From Prauserella isguenensis (GTDB taxonomy: Bacteria; Actinomycetota; Actinomycetes; Mycobacteriales; Pseudonocardiaceae), in assembly GCF_014191605.1 (NCBI RefSeq), contig NZ_JACHWU010000002.1, forward strand, positions 310,001-374,000: a DNA stretch of 64,000 bases, given 5' to 3'. The notes below the pieces were generated by a model. The model searched no databases and was not told the DNA's origin. It saw only the letters and a program-made list of their open reading frames with translations. Positions 46,323 through 55,650 of this stretch are shown piece after piece. Every line of letters starts with the position of its first letter. Positions within the stretch are counted from its first letter, which is position 1. The translations under genes and the position numbers were made by a program.

Positions 46323-46336
46323 CAGATTTTTGGCTG
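46323..46336. promoter_or_regulatory. Possible Lrp-type operator
   Basis: CAGATTTTTGGCTG has the CAG/CTG arms and AT-rich centre of Lrp-family sites and lies 5 bp upstream of the regulator's start codon in the AT-richest stretch of the intergenic region. A single site seen by eye. Confidence 0.4.
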
Positions 46337-46429
46337 ATTCCGTCATTATCGCAATAGGTCTTGTCCGAAAACCGATACCCGCTCACGCTTGTCCTTCAAT
46401 CGTGCGTCGTGGCACACCGGAAGGAGTCA

Positions 46430-47845
46430 ATGGTGACCGAAGAGCTCTGCCGGCTCACCGCCGTCGAGCAGGCCGCCCTGATACGTGGCCGGGAGATCAG
46501 CTCGGTCGAGCTGGTGCGTGCCCACCTGGACCGGATCGAGGCACACAACCCCGCGGTCAACGCGATCGTCACCCTGGCGCCCGAGCGTGCGCTGCACGAG
46601 GCACACGACGCGGACCGCAGGCTCGCACGCGGGGAGTCGCCGGGTCCGCTGCACGGGCTGCCGGTCGCGCACAAGGACCTGCACCTAACGGCCGGCCTGC
46701 GGACGACATTCGGCTCACCGACGCTCGCCGACCATGTGCCGGACTCCGACGACCTCGTGGTCGAACGGCTGCGCGCAGCCGGCGCGATCACGATCGGCAA
46801 GACCAACACGCCCGAGTTCGGCGCAGGCTCTCATACGTTCAACCCGGTCTTCGGCACCACCTGCAATCCCTACGACCTCACGCGGAGTGCGGGCGGCAGC
46901 AGCGGCGGCGCGGCTGCCGCGCTCGCCGCGGGATTCCAGCCGATCGCGGACGGCAGCGACATGGGAGGGTCCCTGCGCAACCCGGCGTCGTTCTGCAACG
47001 TCGTCGGCATGCGCCCGTCGGCGGGCAGAGTGCCGAGCTGGCCGTCGACGTTCGGCTTCAGCGGACTGAGCGTGCAGGGACCGATGGCGCGGACAGTCTC
47101 CGACGTCGCGTTGACGCTGTCCGTGATGGCCGGTCCGGACGACCGCAGCCCGATCGCGCTCACCACACCGGGAGAGACCTTTCGTGCGCCGCTGGAACGG
47201 GACCTGACGGGACTGCGTGTCGCCTGGACGCCCGATTTCGGTGGACTCGTACCGGTCGACCCCGACGTGCTGGCGGTGCTGGGACGGCAGGTGACAGCGT
47301 TCGAACAGCTCGGCTGCCATGTCGACGACGCGTGCCCGGACTTCACCGGCGCCGACGACGTCTTCCGCACAGTGCGAGCGTGGCAGTTCGCGCAGGCCCA
47401 CGGCGCGCTCGTGGACCGTTCGACCGAGCAGGTCAAGGAATCGTTGCGGCGCAACGTCGAGCAGGGCAGGGCATTGTCCGGAGAGGACATCAGTCGTGCC
47501 GAGGCCCTGCGGACCGAACTGTTCCACCGCATGCGAGGGTTCTTCACCCACTACGACGTGCTGCTGGCGCCCGTATGCCAGGTCGTGCCGTTCGACGCGG
47601 CACTCGAATACCCGACCACGGTCGCCGGCACCGTCCAGGACGACTACCTCGGCTGGATGCGCTCGTGCTACGTCGTCTCCGCGGTCGGCAACCCAGCCCT
47701 CTCGGTTCCCGGCGGCTTCACCGCCGACGGGTTGCCGGTCGGACTGCAGATCATTGGCCCGCACCGAGCGGACCTCACCGTGCTGCAAGTCGCTCACGCC
47801 TTCGAACGGCTGACCGGCCACGGACACCACGCCCCCGCGCTCTGA
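46430..47845 (+). CDS. Amidase signature-family amidohydrolase
   Basis: 471 residues with the full Ser-cisSer-Lys triad: K82 (VAHKDLH), GGSSGG (cis-serine S157) and nucleophile S181 in GSDMGGSLRNPA. Hydrolyses an amide; N-acyl amino acid, amino-acid amide or aryl amide substrates are possible. ATG 46430 follows AAGGAG by 4 nt; upstream in-frame ATG 46361 is non-homologous. First gene of an operon with two membrane proteins and an M20 amidohydrolase. Confidence 0.9.
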   Translation: MVTEELCRLTAVEQAALIRGREISSVELVRAHLDRIEAHNPAVNAIVTLAPERALHEAHDADRRLARGESPGPLHGLPVAHKDLHLTAGLRTTFGSPTLADHVPDSDDLVVERLRAAGAITIGKTNTPEFGAGSHTFNPVFGTTCNPYDLTRSAGGSSGGAAAALAAGFQPIADGSDMGGSLRNPASFCNVVGMRPSAGRVPSWPSTFGFSGLSVQGPMARTVSDVALTLSVMAGPDDRSPIALTTPGETFRAPLERDLTGLRVAWTPDFGGLVPVDPDVLAVLGRQVTAFEQLGCHVDDACPDFTGADDVFRTVRAWQFAQAHGALVDRSTEQVKESLRRNVEQGRALSGEDISRAEALRTELFHRMRGFFTHYDVLLAPVCQVVPFDAALEYPTTVAGTVQDDYLGWMRSCYVVSAVGNPALSVPGGFTADGLPVGLQIIGPHRADLTVLQVAHAFERLTGHGHHAPAL

Positions 47846-47904
47846 GGTCCCCCACACGTCCCGCCGGCGCCGCGGGGTCGGTTCACACCCAACCGGAGGT
47901 CGCC

Positions 47905-48603
47905 ATGAACACTCCATCCGTCACGAACTCACCCGTGCTGTGGATCGCGGCACTGGGCGTCTTCGCCGTCATCGCCGTGCAGTCCATTGTGTACTTCCGG
48001 GCGGCGAAACGTGCCGCGCCCGCCGCAGACATGACCGACAGCGAACTGAAGACGGCTTTTCGCGCCGGTGCGGTGTCGGCGATCGGGCCTTCGCTCGCCG
48101 TGGTGCTGGTCGCGATCACCCTGCTCACGGTGTTCGGCACGCCCGTCGTCCTGGTGCGGATAGGGCTGATCGGTTCGGCAGGCTTCGAGACCGTGACAGC
48201 GCAGACCGCCGCGCAGTCAGCGGGTGTCGAGCTGGGCAGCACCGGATACGACAACGCGACCTTCGCCCTCGTGTTCTTCACCATGAGCGTCGCAGGCGCG
48301 GCCTGGATGGTCAGCACGCTGATCTTCGTGCCGTTGCTGAGCCGGGCGGACCGCAGGATCCGCAAGCTCAACCCGGCCGTGATGACGATCGTGCCCGGAG
48401 CGGCCATGATCGCCGGATTCTCGTACCTGGGGCTGACGGAGGTGCGGAAATCGGGTGTGCACCTGGCCGCCTTCCTGACCGGAGCGCTGGTGATGATGCT
48501 GTTGCAGGTCGCGGCGGTACGCCTGCGCAGGACCTGGCTCAAGGAATGGTCCGTCGGTATCTCCGTCGCCGCCGCGCTCGGAGCCGCGGCGATCGCCCTG
48601 TAG
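47905..48603 (+). CDS. DUF5058-family membrane protein
   Basis: 232 residues with five or six membrane helices. Recognised as DUF5058-like from its MTDSELKTAFRAGAVSAIGPSLAV opening and internal GAAWMVSTLIF. These proteins come with a second membrane protein and a peptidase or amidase, so a transporter subunit is plausible. Strong GGAGG site. 59 bp after the amidase. Confidence 0.72.
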   Translation: MNTPSVTNSPVLWIAALGVFAVIAVQSIVYFRAAKRAAPAADMTDSELKTAFRAGAVSAIGPSLAVVLVAITLLTVFGTPVVLVRIGLIGSAGFETVTAQTAAQSAGVELGSTGYDNATFALVFFTMSVAGAAWMVSTLIFVPLLSRADRRIRKLNPAVMTIVPGAAMIAGFSYLGLTEVRKSGVHLAAFLTGALVMMLLQVAAVRLRRTWLKEWSVGISVAAALGAAAIAL

Positions 48604-48625
48604 GCCAGGAGAAAGAAGCCCAACC

Positions 48626-49363
48626 ATGACCACACAGTCCGCGTCCGCGTCCACATCCGCACCGCCCACGACGTCGCTGCAGGGCTTCGACCGCACGACG
48701 TCGCGCTGGGGCAGAGGCACGATGCTGGCCGGGCTCGCCATCTCGCTGGCAGGTCCGCTCTACCTGATGTTCGGGCTCGACTACTGGCCCGGCTGGTCCC
48801 CGGTCGTGCAGGCCTGGGTGTCGGTAGCCGTCGTGTTCGGCGTGTTCTGGGTCGCCGAACCCATCACGTACTTCCCGATGCTCGGGTCGGCGGCGAGCTA
48901 TCAGGCGTTCATGATCGGCAACATCGCCAACAAACTGTTGCCGTCCGCGATCACCGCCCAGCAGGCCATCGGGGCGAAGCAGGGCACGAAGAAGGCCGAG
49001 ATCGCCGCCGTCACCGCGATCGTCGGTGCCGCCGCCGTGCATCTGGTCTCGTTACTGGTGTTCGTGGGACTGCTCGGGACATGGCTGGCGTCACTGATTC
49101 CCGACTCCGTGGCGGAGGTCTTCGGCTACATCGTGCCCGCCGTGCTGGGGCCCGTACTCGTCCAGGCGTTCATGGCGGCGCGGCAGCACCGGACCAGGGT
49201 GATCGCGCTGGCGTGCGGCGCGGCCGGGGTGTTCGTCCTCGTCCGGTTCGTGCCGTCGAGCTCCGTGTACGCCATGGCCGTGTGTGTCACCGCCGCGATC
49301 GCGCTGTCGCTGGCGCTGCGCGACAGGACCGGAACCACCGACGACGAGGAGGCCACCGCATGA
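48626..49363 (+). CDS. Membrane protein, partner of the DUF5058 protein
   Basis: 245 residues, six predicted membrane helices after a Ser/Thr/Pro-rich N-terminus (MTTQSASAS...). The block FPMLGSAASYQAFMIGNIANK is family-specific. Follows DUF5058 by 22 bp with AGGAGA and overlaps the peptidase gene by ATGA. Not assignable to a named transporter class by eye; likely the second half of the carrier. Confidence 0.7.
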   Translation: MTTQSASASTSAPPTTSLQGFDRTTSRWGRGTMLAGLAISLAGPLYLMFGLDYWPGWSPVVQAWVSVAVVFGVFWVAEPITYFPMLGSAASYQAFMIGNIANKLLPSAITAQQAIGAKQGTKKAEIAAVTAIVGAAAVHLVSLLVFVGLLGTWLASLIPDSVAEVFGYIVPAVLGPVLVQAFMAARQHRTRVIALACGAAGVFVLVRFVPSSSVYAMAVCVTAAIALSLALRDRTGTTDDEEATA

Positions 49364-50622
49364 CCGAACCGACCGCAGCCGCTGCCGTACTGACCGGGAT
49401 GGCCGGTGCCGGCGACGAGCTGCAGAGCCTGTATCGGCGGCTGCATGCCCACCCGGAACTGTCCATGCAGGAACACCGCACGGCCGGACTCATCGAACAG
49501 CGGCTGGCTGTCCTGGGCATGACCGTCTTCCGGTGCGGCGGCACCGGGGTCGTCGGAGTACTGGACAACGGTCCCGGGCCGACGATCGCGTTCCGGGCCG
49601 ACACCGATGCCCTTCCGGTGGAGGAACGAACCGGCCTCACCTACGCGTCCACGGCGGACGGAACGCTGGCGGACGGGACCAGTACCAAGGTCATGCACGC
49701 GTGCGGACACGACACGCACGTCGCCTCGTTGCTCACCGCCGCGAGCCTGCTGCACGGCGCGCGTGCGGAATGGTCGGGGACGATCGTGTTCATCTTCCAG
49801 CCCGGTGAGGAAATCGCCGCCGGCGCACAAGCCATGATCGACGACGGACTGTGGGAGCGCGCACCGAAACCGGCGGTGATCCTCGGTCAACACGTCTCGC
49901 CCGGGCCCGCGGGCGTGGTCGGCCACTGCACCGGGACGGCGGCGTCGATGGCGGATTCCTGGGAGGTACTCGTCCGTGGCCGGGGTGCCCACGGGTCGCA
50001 GCCGCACCACTCGGTCGACCCGATCGTGCAGGCGGCACACACGATCACGCGCATCCAAACGGTGGTGTCACGGGAGGTGGATCCGGTCGACGCCGCTGTG
50101 GTGACCGTCGGCAAGTTCGCGGGCGGCACCAAGGAGAACATCATTCCGGATTCTGCGGTGTTCACCCTCAACGTACGCACCTTCGACGAGCCGCTACGGG
50201 AGCACGTGCTGGAATCACTGCGCCGCATCATCCGGGCCGAAGCCATGGCATCGGGAGCGCCCGAACCGGAGATCACGGAGTTGTCCCGGTTTCCCCGGCT
50301 CGTCAACGACGCCGAGGTGACCCGACGAGCGGTCGAGGCGCTCGCCGCGCAGTGGGGCCAGGACGGCGTCACCGAGGCGCAACCACTGATGGGCAGCGAG
50401 GACTTCGGGGCACTGGGCGACGCGATCGATGCGCCCTCGTGCTTCTGGTTCATCGGCGGGACCGACCCGGAGCGTCATGCGGCGGCCACGGCTGCGGGCA
50501 CCGTCTCGACGGACATCCCGTCGAATCACTCGCCCTTCTTCGCTCCGGTCCCCGAGCTCACTCTGCCGCGCATGGTGGAGGCTGCCGTAGTGACGTCCCT
50601 GGAGTTCCTCGAACGCCCCTGA
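49360..50622 (+). CDS. M20-family amidohydrolase
   Basis: 420-residue metallo-amidohydrolase (HipO/IAA-amino acid hydrolase type). Zinc ligands: HACGHDTH, the catalytic PGEE and closing GSEDFG. Removes acyl groups from N-acyl amino acids or similar conjugates. ATGA overlap with the membrane gene. With the amidase it may act in sequence on an imported amide. Confidence 0.9.
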   Translation: MTEPTAAAAVLTGMAGAGDELQSLYRRLHAHPELSMQEHRTAGLIEQRLAVLGMTVFRCGGTGVVGVLDNGPGPTIAFRADTDALPVEERTGLTYASTADGTLADGTSTKVMHACGHDTHVASLLTAASLLHGARAEWSGTIVFIFQPGEEIAAGAQAMIDDGLWERAPKPAVILGQHVSPGPAGVVGHCTGTAASMADSWEVLVRGRGAHGSQPHHSVDPIVQAAHTITRIQTVVSREVDPVDAAVVTVGKFAGGTKENIIPDSAVFTLNVRTFDEPLREHVLESLRRIIRAEAMASGAPEPEITELSRFPRLVNDAEVTRRAVEALAAQWGQDGVTEAQPLMGSEDFGALGDAIDAPSCFWFIGGTDPERHAAATAAGTVSTDIPSNHSPFFAPVPELTLPRMVEAAVVTSLEFLERP

Positions 50623-50670
50623 GGGCAGCTCCGCGCCGGTGGAGCGGATCACCGCCGCTCGTGACACGTC

Positions 50671-50705
50671 GCCGAGCGGGGCCCCGTTGCGGGGCCCCGC
50701 TCGGC
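50671..50705. terminator. Hairpin terminator
   Basis: Perfect 15-bp stem (50671-50685 with 50691-50705) with loop GTTGC, between the amidohydrolase and hisG, which converge. Confidence 0.85.
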
Positions 50706-50720
50706 CATGACGCCGGTGTC

Positions 50721-51566
50721 CTACAGGCGGCAGGAACGGATGTCGGAGGCCAGGATCGCCTTCGCTCCGACGGCGGCGAGCTCGTCCATCACCGCGTTGA
50801 CCTTCTTGCGCGACACCATCGCCCGCACGGCCACCCAGTCCGGGTCGGCCAGGGGCGCGACCGTGGGCGATTCGAGTCCCGGCGTGATCGACGCGGCCTG
50901 TTCCAGCAGCGACCGGGGGCAGTCGTAATCGAGCATCATGTAGTGCTGGGCGAACACCACACCCTGCAACCGGGCGGTGAGCTGCTCGACCGCGGGGGTC
51001 TTGCCGTTACCGCTGTGTTCGATGAGCACGGCCTCGGACACGCAGATCGGGTCGCCGAACGCCACGAGCTCATGCTGGCGCAGCGTCCGGCCGGAGCCGA
51101 CCACGTCGGCGATCGCCTCGGCGACGCCGAGCTGTACGGAGATCTCGACCGCCCCGTCCAGCGGGATGACGTCGGCCTCGACGCCCTGCCGGGCCAGGTC
51201 GTCCCGCACCAGCCGGGGGTAGGACGTGGCGAGCCGCTTGCCCTGCAGATCCGCCACGGTCCAGTCGCGGTCGGCCGGTCCCGCGTAGCGGAACGTCGAA
51301 CCGCCGAACCCGAGGCCGAGCTTCTCCTGCACGTCCGCACCCGAGTCCAGCGCGAGGTCGCGGCCGGTGATGCCCAGGTCGAGTTCCCCGGAGCCGACGT
51401 AGATCGGGATGTCCTTCGGCCGAAGGAAGAAGAACTCGACGTCGTTGACCGGGTCGAGCACCGTCAGGTCCCGCTGCTCATGTCGCTTGCGGTAGCCCGC
51501 TTCACCGAGCATCTCCGACGAGGGTCCGGCGAGCGCACCCTTGTTCGGCACCGCGACACGCAGCAT
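50721..51566 (-). CDS. hisG: ATP phosphoribosyltransferase HisG
   Basis: 281 residues, long-form HisG: catalytic domains with [11 protein letters not shown] and the PRPP loop [13 protein letters not shown], plus the C-terminal ACT-like domain for histidine feedback (from about 205). First step of histidine synthesis. Follows hisE by 17 bp with GAGAGG before the ATG. Confidence 0.96.
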   Translation of the reverse strand: MLRVAVPNKGALAGPSSEMLGEAGYRKRHEQRDLTVLDPVNDVEFFFLRPKDIPIYVGSGELDLGITGRDLALDSGADVQEKLGLGFGGSTFRYAGPADRDWTVADLQGKRLATSYPRLVRDDLARQGVEADVIPLDGAVEISVQLGVAEAIADVVGSGRTLRQHELVAFGDPICVSEAVLIEHSGNGKTPAVEQLTARLQGVVFAQHYMMLDYDCPRSLLEQAASITPGLESPTVAPLADPDWVAVRAMVSRKKVNAVMDELAAVGAKAILASDIRSCRL

Positions 51567-51583
51567 CTGACGTCCTCTCTCGC

Positions 51584-51847
51584 TCACAGGTACCGGTAGA
51601 CGTCGTCCATCGAGACGCCCCGGCCGATCAACAGCACCTGAACCCGATACAGCAGCTGGGACACCTCTTCGGCCAGCCGCTCGTCGGATTCGTGTTCGGC
51701 GGCGATCCACACCTCGCCCGCCTCTTCCAGCACCTTCTTGCCCTGCGCATGCACGCCGGCGTCCAGCGCCGCGACGGTGCCCGAGTCCGCTGGACGGGTG
51801 CGGGCACGCTCGGTCAGCTCGCCATACAGTTCGTCGAAGGTCTTCAC
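51584..51847 (-). CDS. hisE: Phosphoribosyl-ATP pyrophosphatase HisE
   Basis: 87-residue MazG-like all-alpha enzyme with [16 protein letters not shown] and the second metal-binding [15 protein letters not shown]. Second step of histidine synthesis, co-transcribed with hisG. GTG start 51847. Confidence 0.95.
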   Translation of the reverse strand: MKTFDELYGELTERARTRPADSGTVAALDAGVHAQGKKVLEEAGEVWIAAEHESDERLAEEVSQLLYRVQVLLIGRGVSMDDVYRYL

Positions 51848-51910
51848 GCGGAGAATCCTGTCATCCGCGGCCGCCGGGCCCTCGAGCGGCCTGGCCCGTG
51901 ATGCCGCAGG

Positions 51911-52606
51911 TCACCGGCTCGGGATCAGCCGGGCCAGGTCACCGGCGCCGACTCCCACGAGCGACGGCCGGAACGTCCGCCCCGGACCTCGGTCGACGAC
52001 CACGTCGGCCTCGACGACCAGGACGGCGCAGCCTGCGGCTTCGGCGGACGCGGCGCCGACGGGTGAGTCCTCGACGGCCACGCAGGTGGCGGGATCCACC
52101 CCGAGCAGCCGGGCGGCCCGCAGGTACGGCTCGGGATGCGGCTTGTTCTTGCCGTCGACCTCGTCCCCGCACACCGTGGCGGCGAAGAATTCTCGCCCGA
52201 TCGTGTTGAGTGCGAGTTCGGTCAGACCGCGCTCGGTGGAGGTCACCAACGCGCACGGAACGCCCGTCGCACGGAGCTCTTCCAGGGCTGCCCTGGCGCC
52301 GGGCCGCCAGGGCAGCGCGCCGGAGAACAACTCGGCCGTGCGCCCGCGCATCCAGCTCGCGACGTCGTCGGCGGCCTCGTCGGTCACCGCCCGCCCTGCG
52401 ATCTCCAGCAGCCGCCGGGACGTGGCCGCCATGTTCGACCCGACGAGCGCCGTCCGCTGCTCGAGGGTCAGCTCCCCGCCCAGCCGCTGGGTGGCCTCCG
52501 CGAGCACCACGTCCCAGAGCTTCTCGGAGTCGATCAGGGTGCCGTCCATGTCCCACAACACGGCGGCCGGACCGCCTTCAGCGAGGCCGGAGGACGGATG
52601 GATCAC
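51911..52606 (-). CDS. HAD-superfamily phosphatase (subfamily IA)
   Basis: 231 residues: motif I WDMDGTLIDSE, motif II VTSTERG, motif III GKNKPHPEPY and motif IV AVEDSPVGA. beta-Phosphoglucomutase/phosphatase-like; substrate unknown. The GTG at 52606 has GGAGAAG 4 nt upstream. Distinct from the HAD domain at 5876-6460. Confidence 0.88.
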   Translation of the reverse strand: MIHPSSGLAEGGPAAVLWDMDGTLIDSEKLWDVVLAEATQRLGGELTLEQRTALVGSNMAATSRRLLEIAGRAVTDEAADDVASWMRGRTAELFSGALPWRPGARAALEELRATGVPCALVTSTERGLTELALNTIGREFFAATVCGDEVDGKNKPHPEPYLRAARLLGVDPATCVAVEDSPVGAASAEAAGCAVLVVEADVVVDRGPGRTFRPSLVGVGAGDLARLIPSR

Positions 52607-52703
52607 GGACTTCTCCTCGGTTCGGCGAGCGCACCGCGGGCAGCGGGCGCCCGTCCAGCCTACGGTGGCGAACCGAGTCGCCGTCGGGACGTACGCTGGG
52701 CGG

Positions 52704-53606
52704 GTGAGCACGCCCTTCAACGACTTCACCGACGGCTCCCCCGACGGCGGCGAGGACCGGCAGCGTCGCGGTCCGGTCATGATCGTCTGTTTCGACGGGT
52801 GGAACGACGCGGGCGACGCGGCGAGCACCGCCCTCGAGCATCTCGCGCTGAACTGGGATGCGACGCCGCTGGCCGAGCTCGAACCGGACGACTACTACGA
52901 CTTCCAGGTCGCCCGGCCCACGGTGCGGATGGTCGACGGCGTGACCCGCCGGGTCGAGTGGCCGACGACGCGGTTGTCGGTGTGCCGCCCCGCGGGCTCC
53001 GACCAGGACGTCGTCCTGGTGCAGGGGCCCGAGCCGAGCATGCGGTGGCGCGCGTTCTGCGCCGAGCTGCTCGAGCACGTCGAACAGCTCGGGGTGCAGA
53101 CCGTGATCACGATCGGCGCGCTCGTCGGTGACACCGCACACACCCGCCCGATCCCGGTGACCGGCACGGCCTACGACGCCGACGCCGCCAAGCGGTTCGG
53201 TCTCGAACGTGAGCGGTACCAGGGCCCCACGGGCATCCTCGGAGTGTTCCAGGACCTGTGCGTCAAGGAAGGCGTGCCCGCGGTGTCGCTGTGGGCGGTC
53301 GTGCCGCACTACGTGTCGCACCCGCCGTCGCCGAAGGCCACGATCGCACTGCTGAACAAGCTGGAGGACATCCTCGACGTCGGCATCCCGCTGGGTGCGC
53401 TGCCGGAGCAGGCCGAGGACTGGCAGAAGACCGTCAGCGAGATGGCCGACGAGGACGAGGAGATCTCCGAGTACGTGCGCTCGCTCGAAGAACGGGGTGA
53501 CGCGGAGATCGACCTCGAAGGAGCGAGCGGCGACATGATCGCCGCCGAGTTCGAGCGCTACCTGCGGCGGCGCAGGAACGACGGGCCCGGCCCCGCCGGC
53601 CGGTGA
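52704..53606 (+). CDS. PAC2-family protein (proteasome-assembly-chaperone fold)
   Basis: 300 residues. The fold of eukaryotic PAC2 is seen in GPVMIVCFDGWNDAGDA, VLVQGPEPS and ITIGALVGD blocks, with an actinobacterial helical C-terminus rich in acidic residues. Function in bacteria is unsettled. TACGCT lies 6 nt before GTG 52704; leaderless. Overlaps the MFS gene by GTGA. Confidence 0.82.
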   Translation: MSTPFNDFTDGSPDGGEDRQRRGPVMIVCFDGWNDAGDAASTALEHLALNWDATPLAELEPDDYYDFQVARPTVRMVDGVTRRVEWPTTRLSVCRPAGSDQDVVLVQGPEPSMRWRAFCAELLEHVEQLGVQTVITIGALVGDTAHTRPIPVTGTAYDADAAKRFGLERERYQGPTGILGVFQDLCVKEGVPAVSLWAVVPHYVSHPPSPKATIALLNKLEDILDVGIPLGALPEQAEDWQKTVSEMADEDEEISEYVRSLEERGDAEIDLEGASGDMIAAEFERYLRRRRNDGPGPAGR

Positions 53607-54745
53607 CCGACCCGCGCAACGACGATGCCCCTGCCGCCCGGGTGGGGCTGCAGCTGGGCGCCCTGCTCGGCCCGTTCGGCGGCGGGATCGTCGCGGCCGT
53701 CCTTCCGGAGATCGGGACGAGCTTCGACGTCTCCGCCCAGGCGGCGGCGTCCTCGCTGACCGTGTACCTGCTGCCGTTCGCCGCGTTGATGCTCGTGTCG
53801 GGCACACTCGGCCAGCGCTGGGGTCCCGCCCGCACGATCCGGCTCGCCTACGTCGCGTACGCCGTGGTCACCCTCGTCGCCGCCGTGGCGCCGTGGTTCT
53901 GGCTCTTCCAGTTCGGCCGGGGTCTGATGGGATGCGCCAACGCCTTCACGACGCCGTTGCTGATGGCGCGGCTGGCGGCGATGACACCGCCGGACCGGCT
54001 CGGAAAGGCGCTCGGCGTGTTCGGCGCGATGCAGGCGGTGGGCCAGACCTCGGCCCCGCTGGTGGGCGGCCTCGCGGCCGCGGCGTCGTGGCGGTGGGCG
54101 TTCGTCGGCATCGCCCTGGTCGGCGCCGTGCTGGCAGCCTGGCCGCTGCCCGCCGACGACGAGGACGACCGCGCAGCCACCACCCGGCTCCGCGATCCCT
54201 GGCGCGCGGCCGTCCTGTTGCCGGGGCTGGCGGCGCTGACCGCGTGGGGCTGCCTGGCGGGTCTGTCGTTCCTCGTGGCGTTCCGTCTGCAGGACGCGTT
54301 CGGCTTCGGTGCGGGAATGCGAGGCCTGCTGCTGACCGGGTTCGGTGTCGCCGGATTCCTGGGAGCCCGGTTCGCAGGCGCCGCCGCGGACCGCTTCGGC
54401 GGCCGCCTCACGGCGCTCGGCGGACTGCTCGCCGGTGCGGCGCTGGTCGTCGTCATCGGCGCGACCGGACTCGCGCCGGTCGCCGTGGCGGCGTGGGCCG
54501 CGGCCGGAGTGTGCAGTCAGCTGGTGCTCGTCGCCGTCAACACGACCGTGCTCTCGGGCGACGGGCCCGGGCGGAGCGGTGCGATATCGGTGGTCCAGGC
54601 CATGCGGTTCCTGGGCATGGCTGCGGCACCGGCCGTGTTCACCGCGCCATACCACGCCGATGCGCTGCTGGGCTTCGCGCTTCCTGCGGCGGTGCTGCTC
54701 GCCACCGTGCCCCTCGCGGCGACGCTCACCCGCGCCCGCACCTGA
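53603..54745 (+). CDS. MFS transporter
   Basis: 380 residues, 12 predicted membrane helices, drug/metabolite-exporter type. LGPFGGGIVAAVLPEIGTSF opens TM1 and GRGLMGCANAFTTPLLMARL marks TM4. GTG start within the stop codon of the PAC2 gene, so the pair is co-translated. Substrate unknown. Confidence 0.88.
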   Translation: MTDPRNDDAPAARVGLQLGALLGPFGGGIVAAVLPEIGTSFDVSAQAAASSLTVYLLPFAALMLVSGTLGQRWGPARTIRLAYVAYAVVTLVAAVAPWFWLFQFGRGLMGCANAFTTPLLMARLAAMTPPDRLGKALGVFGAMQAVGQTSAPLVGGLAAAASWRWAFVGIALVGAVLAAWPLPADDEDDRAATTRLRDPWRAAVLLPGLAALTAWGCLAGLSFLVAFRLQDAFGFGAGMRGLLLTGFGVAGFLGARFAGAAADRFGGRLTALGGLLAGAALVVVIGATGLAPVAVAAWAAAGVCSQLVLVAVNTTVLSGDGPGRSGAISVVQAMRFLGMAAAPAVFTAPYHADALLGFALPAAVLLATVPLAATLTRART

Positions 54746-54772
54746 GCGGCCGGTCCGCGAGCTGCCCGCGGG

Positions 54773-55615
54773 TCAGTCCGAGGTCAGGATCTTCCGGAAG
54801 GCGACCGGGCCACGGGCGCGTCGGCGCCATTCACGCGGATAGCCGAGCGAGACCTCTTCGAAGCGCACCCCGTCCGCGTACGTGGTGCGCGGGATGTGCA
54901 GGTGCCCGTACACGGCGAGGCGCGCGCGGAACCGGATATGCCAGTCCTCGGTCCTGGTCGTGCCGCACCACATGGCGAACTCCGGGTAGTACAACGGCGC
55001 GGTCGGATGCCGGTGCAGCGGCCAGTGCGACAGCAGCACCGTCTCGTGGTCGTCGGGGATCTCGGCGAGGCGCTTCTCGCTCAGCGTCAAGCGATCCTCG
55101 CACCACTGGGCCCGGCCCGCGTACGGTTCGTGCCCGAGCAGGTACTCGTCGGTGCAGACCACACCGGCCTCCCTGGCCTGCCGTAGCGCCTCGTCCAGCG
55201 ACGCACCCTGTGTCGCCCGCGTGCGCCAGCTGTAGTCGTACAGCACGAACAGCGGCGCGATCGTGAGCGGGCGCTCGGCATACGGCCACACGGGGAACTC
55301 GTCCTCGGGGGTGAGTACACCGATCTCCCGGCATCGGCGGACCAGCTCGTCGTAGCGCGGACGACCCGACACCTGGTCGGGATCCTTCGCCGTGGTCCAC
55401 AACTCGTGGTTGCCCGGCACCCACACGACCGTGGCGAACCGCTCCCGCAGCCGTGCCAGCGTGTCGACGACGGTGCCGAGCCGCTCGCCTACGTCACCGG
55501 CGACCAACAGCCAGTCGTCGGGGGTGTCCGGCCGGATCACGTCGACGTGCGACTCGTTGCCGGTGTGGGTGACGTGCAGGTCGCTGGTCGCGTGGAGGGT
55601 AGGCACGCGGCCCAC
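54773..55615 (-). CDS. Calcineurin-like metallophosphoesterase
   Basis: 280 residues with metal-binding motifs SDLHVTHTG, LLVAGDVGER, VPGNHELW, LLSHWPLH and GHLHIPR (D-H, GD, GNHE, GHxH). Nucleotide or nucleic-acid phosphoesterase. GTG 55615 preceded by GGGGAG at 5 nt. Lies 35 bp after mshC. Confidence 0.88.
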   Translation of the reverse strand: MGRVPTLHATSDLHVTHTGNESHVDVIRPDTPDDWLLVAGDVGERLGTVVDTLARLRERFATVVWVPGNHELWTTAKDPDQVSGRPRYDELVRRCREIGVLTPEDEFPVWPYAERPLTIAPLFVLYDYSWRTRATQGASLDEALRQAREAGVVCTDEYLLGHEPYAGRAQWCEDRLTLSEKRLAEIPDDHETVLLSHWPLHRHPTAPLYYPEFAMWCGTTRTEDWHIRFRARLAVYGHLHIPRTTYADGVRFEEVSLGYPREWRRRARGPVAFRKILTSD

Positions 55616-55650
55616 GGTATCTCCCCTGCCGGGCTACGGGTCCCGTCTTG

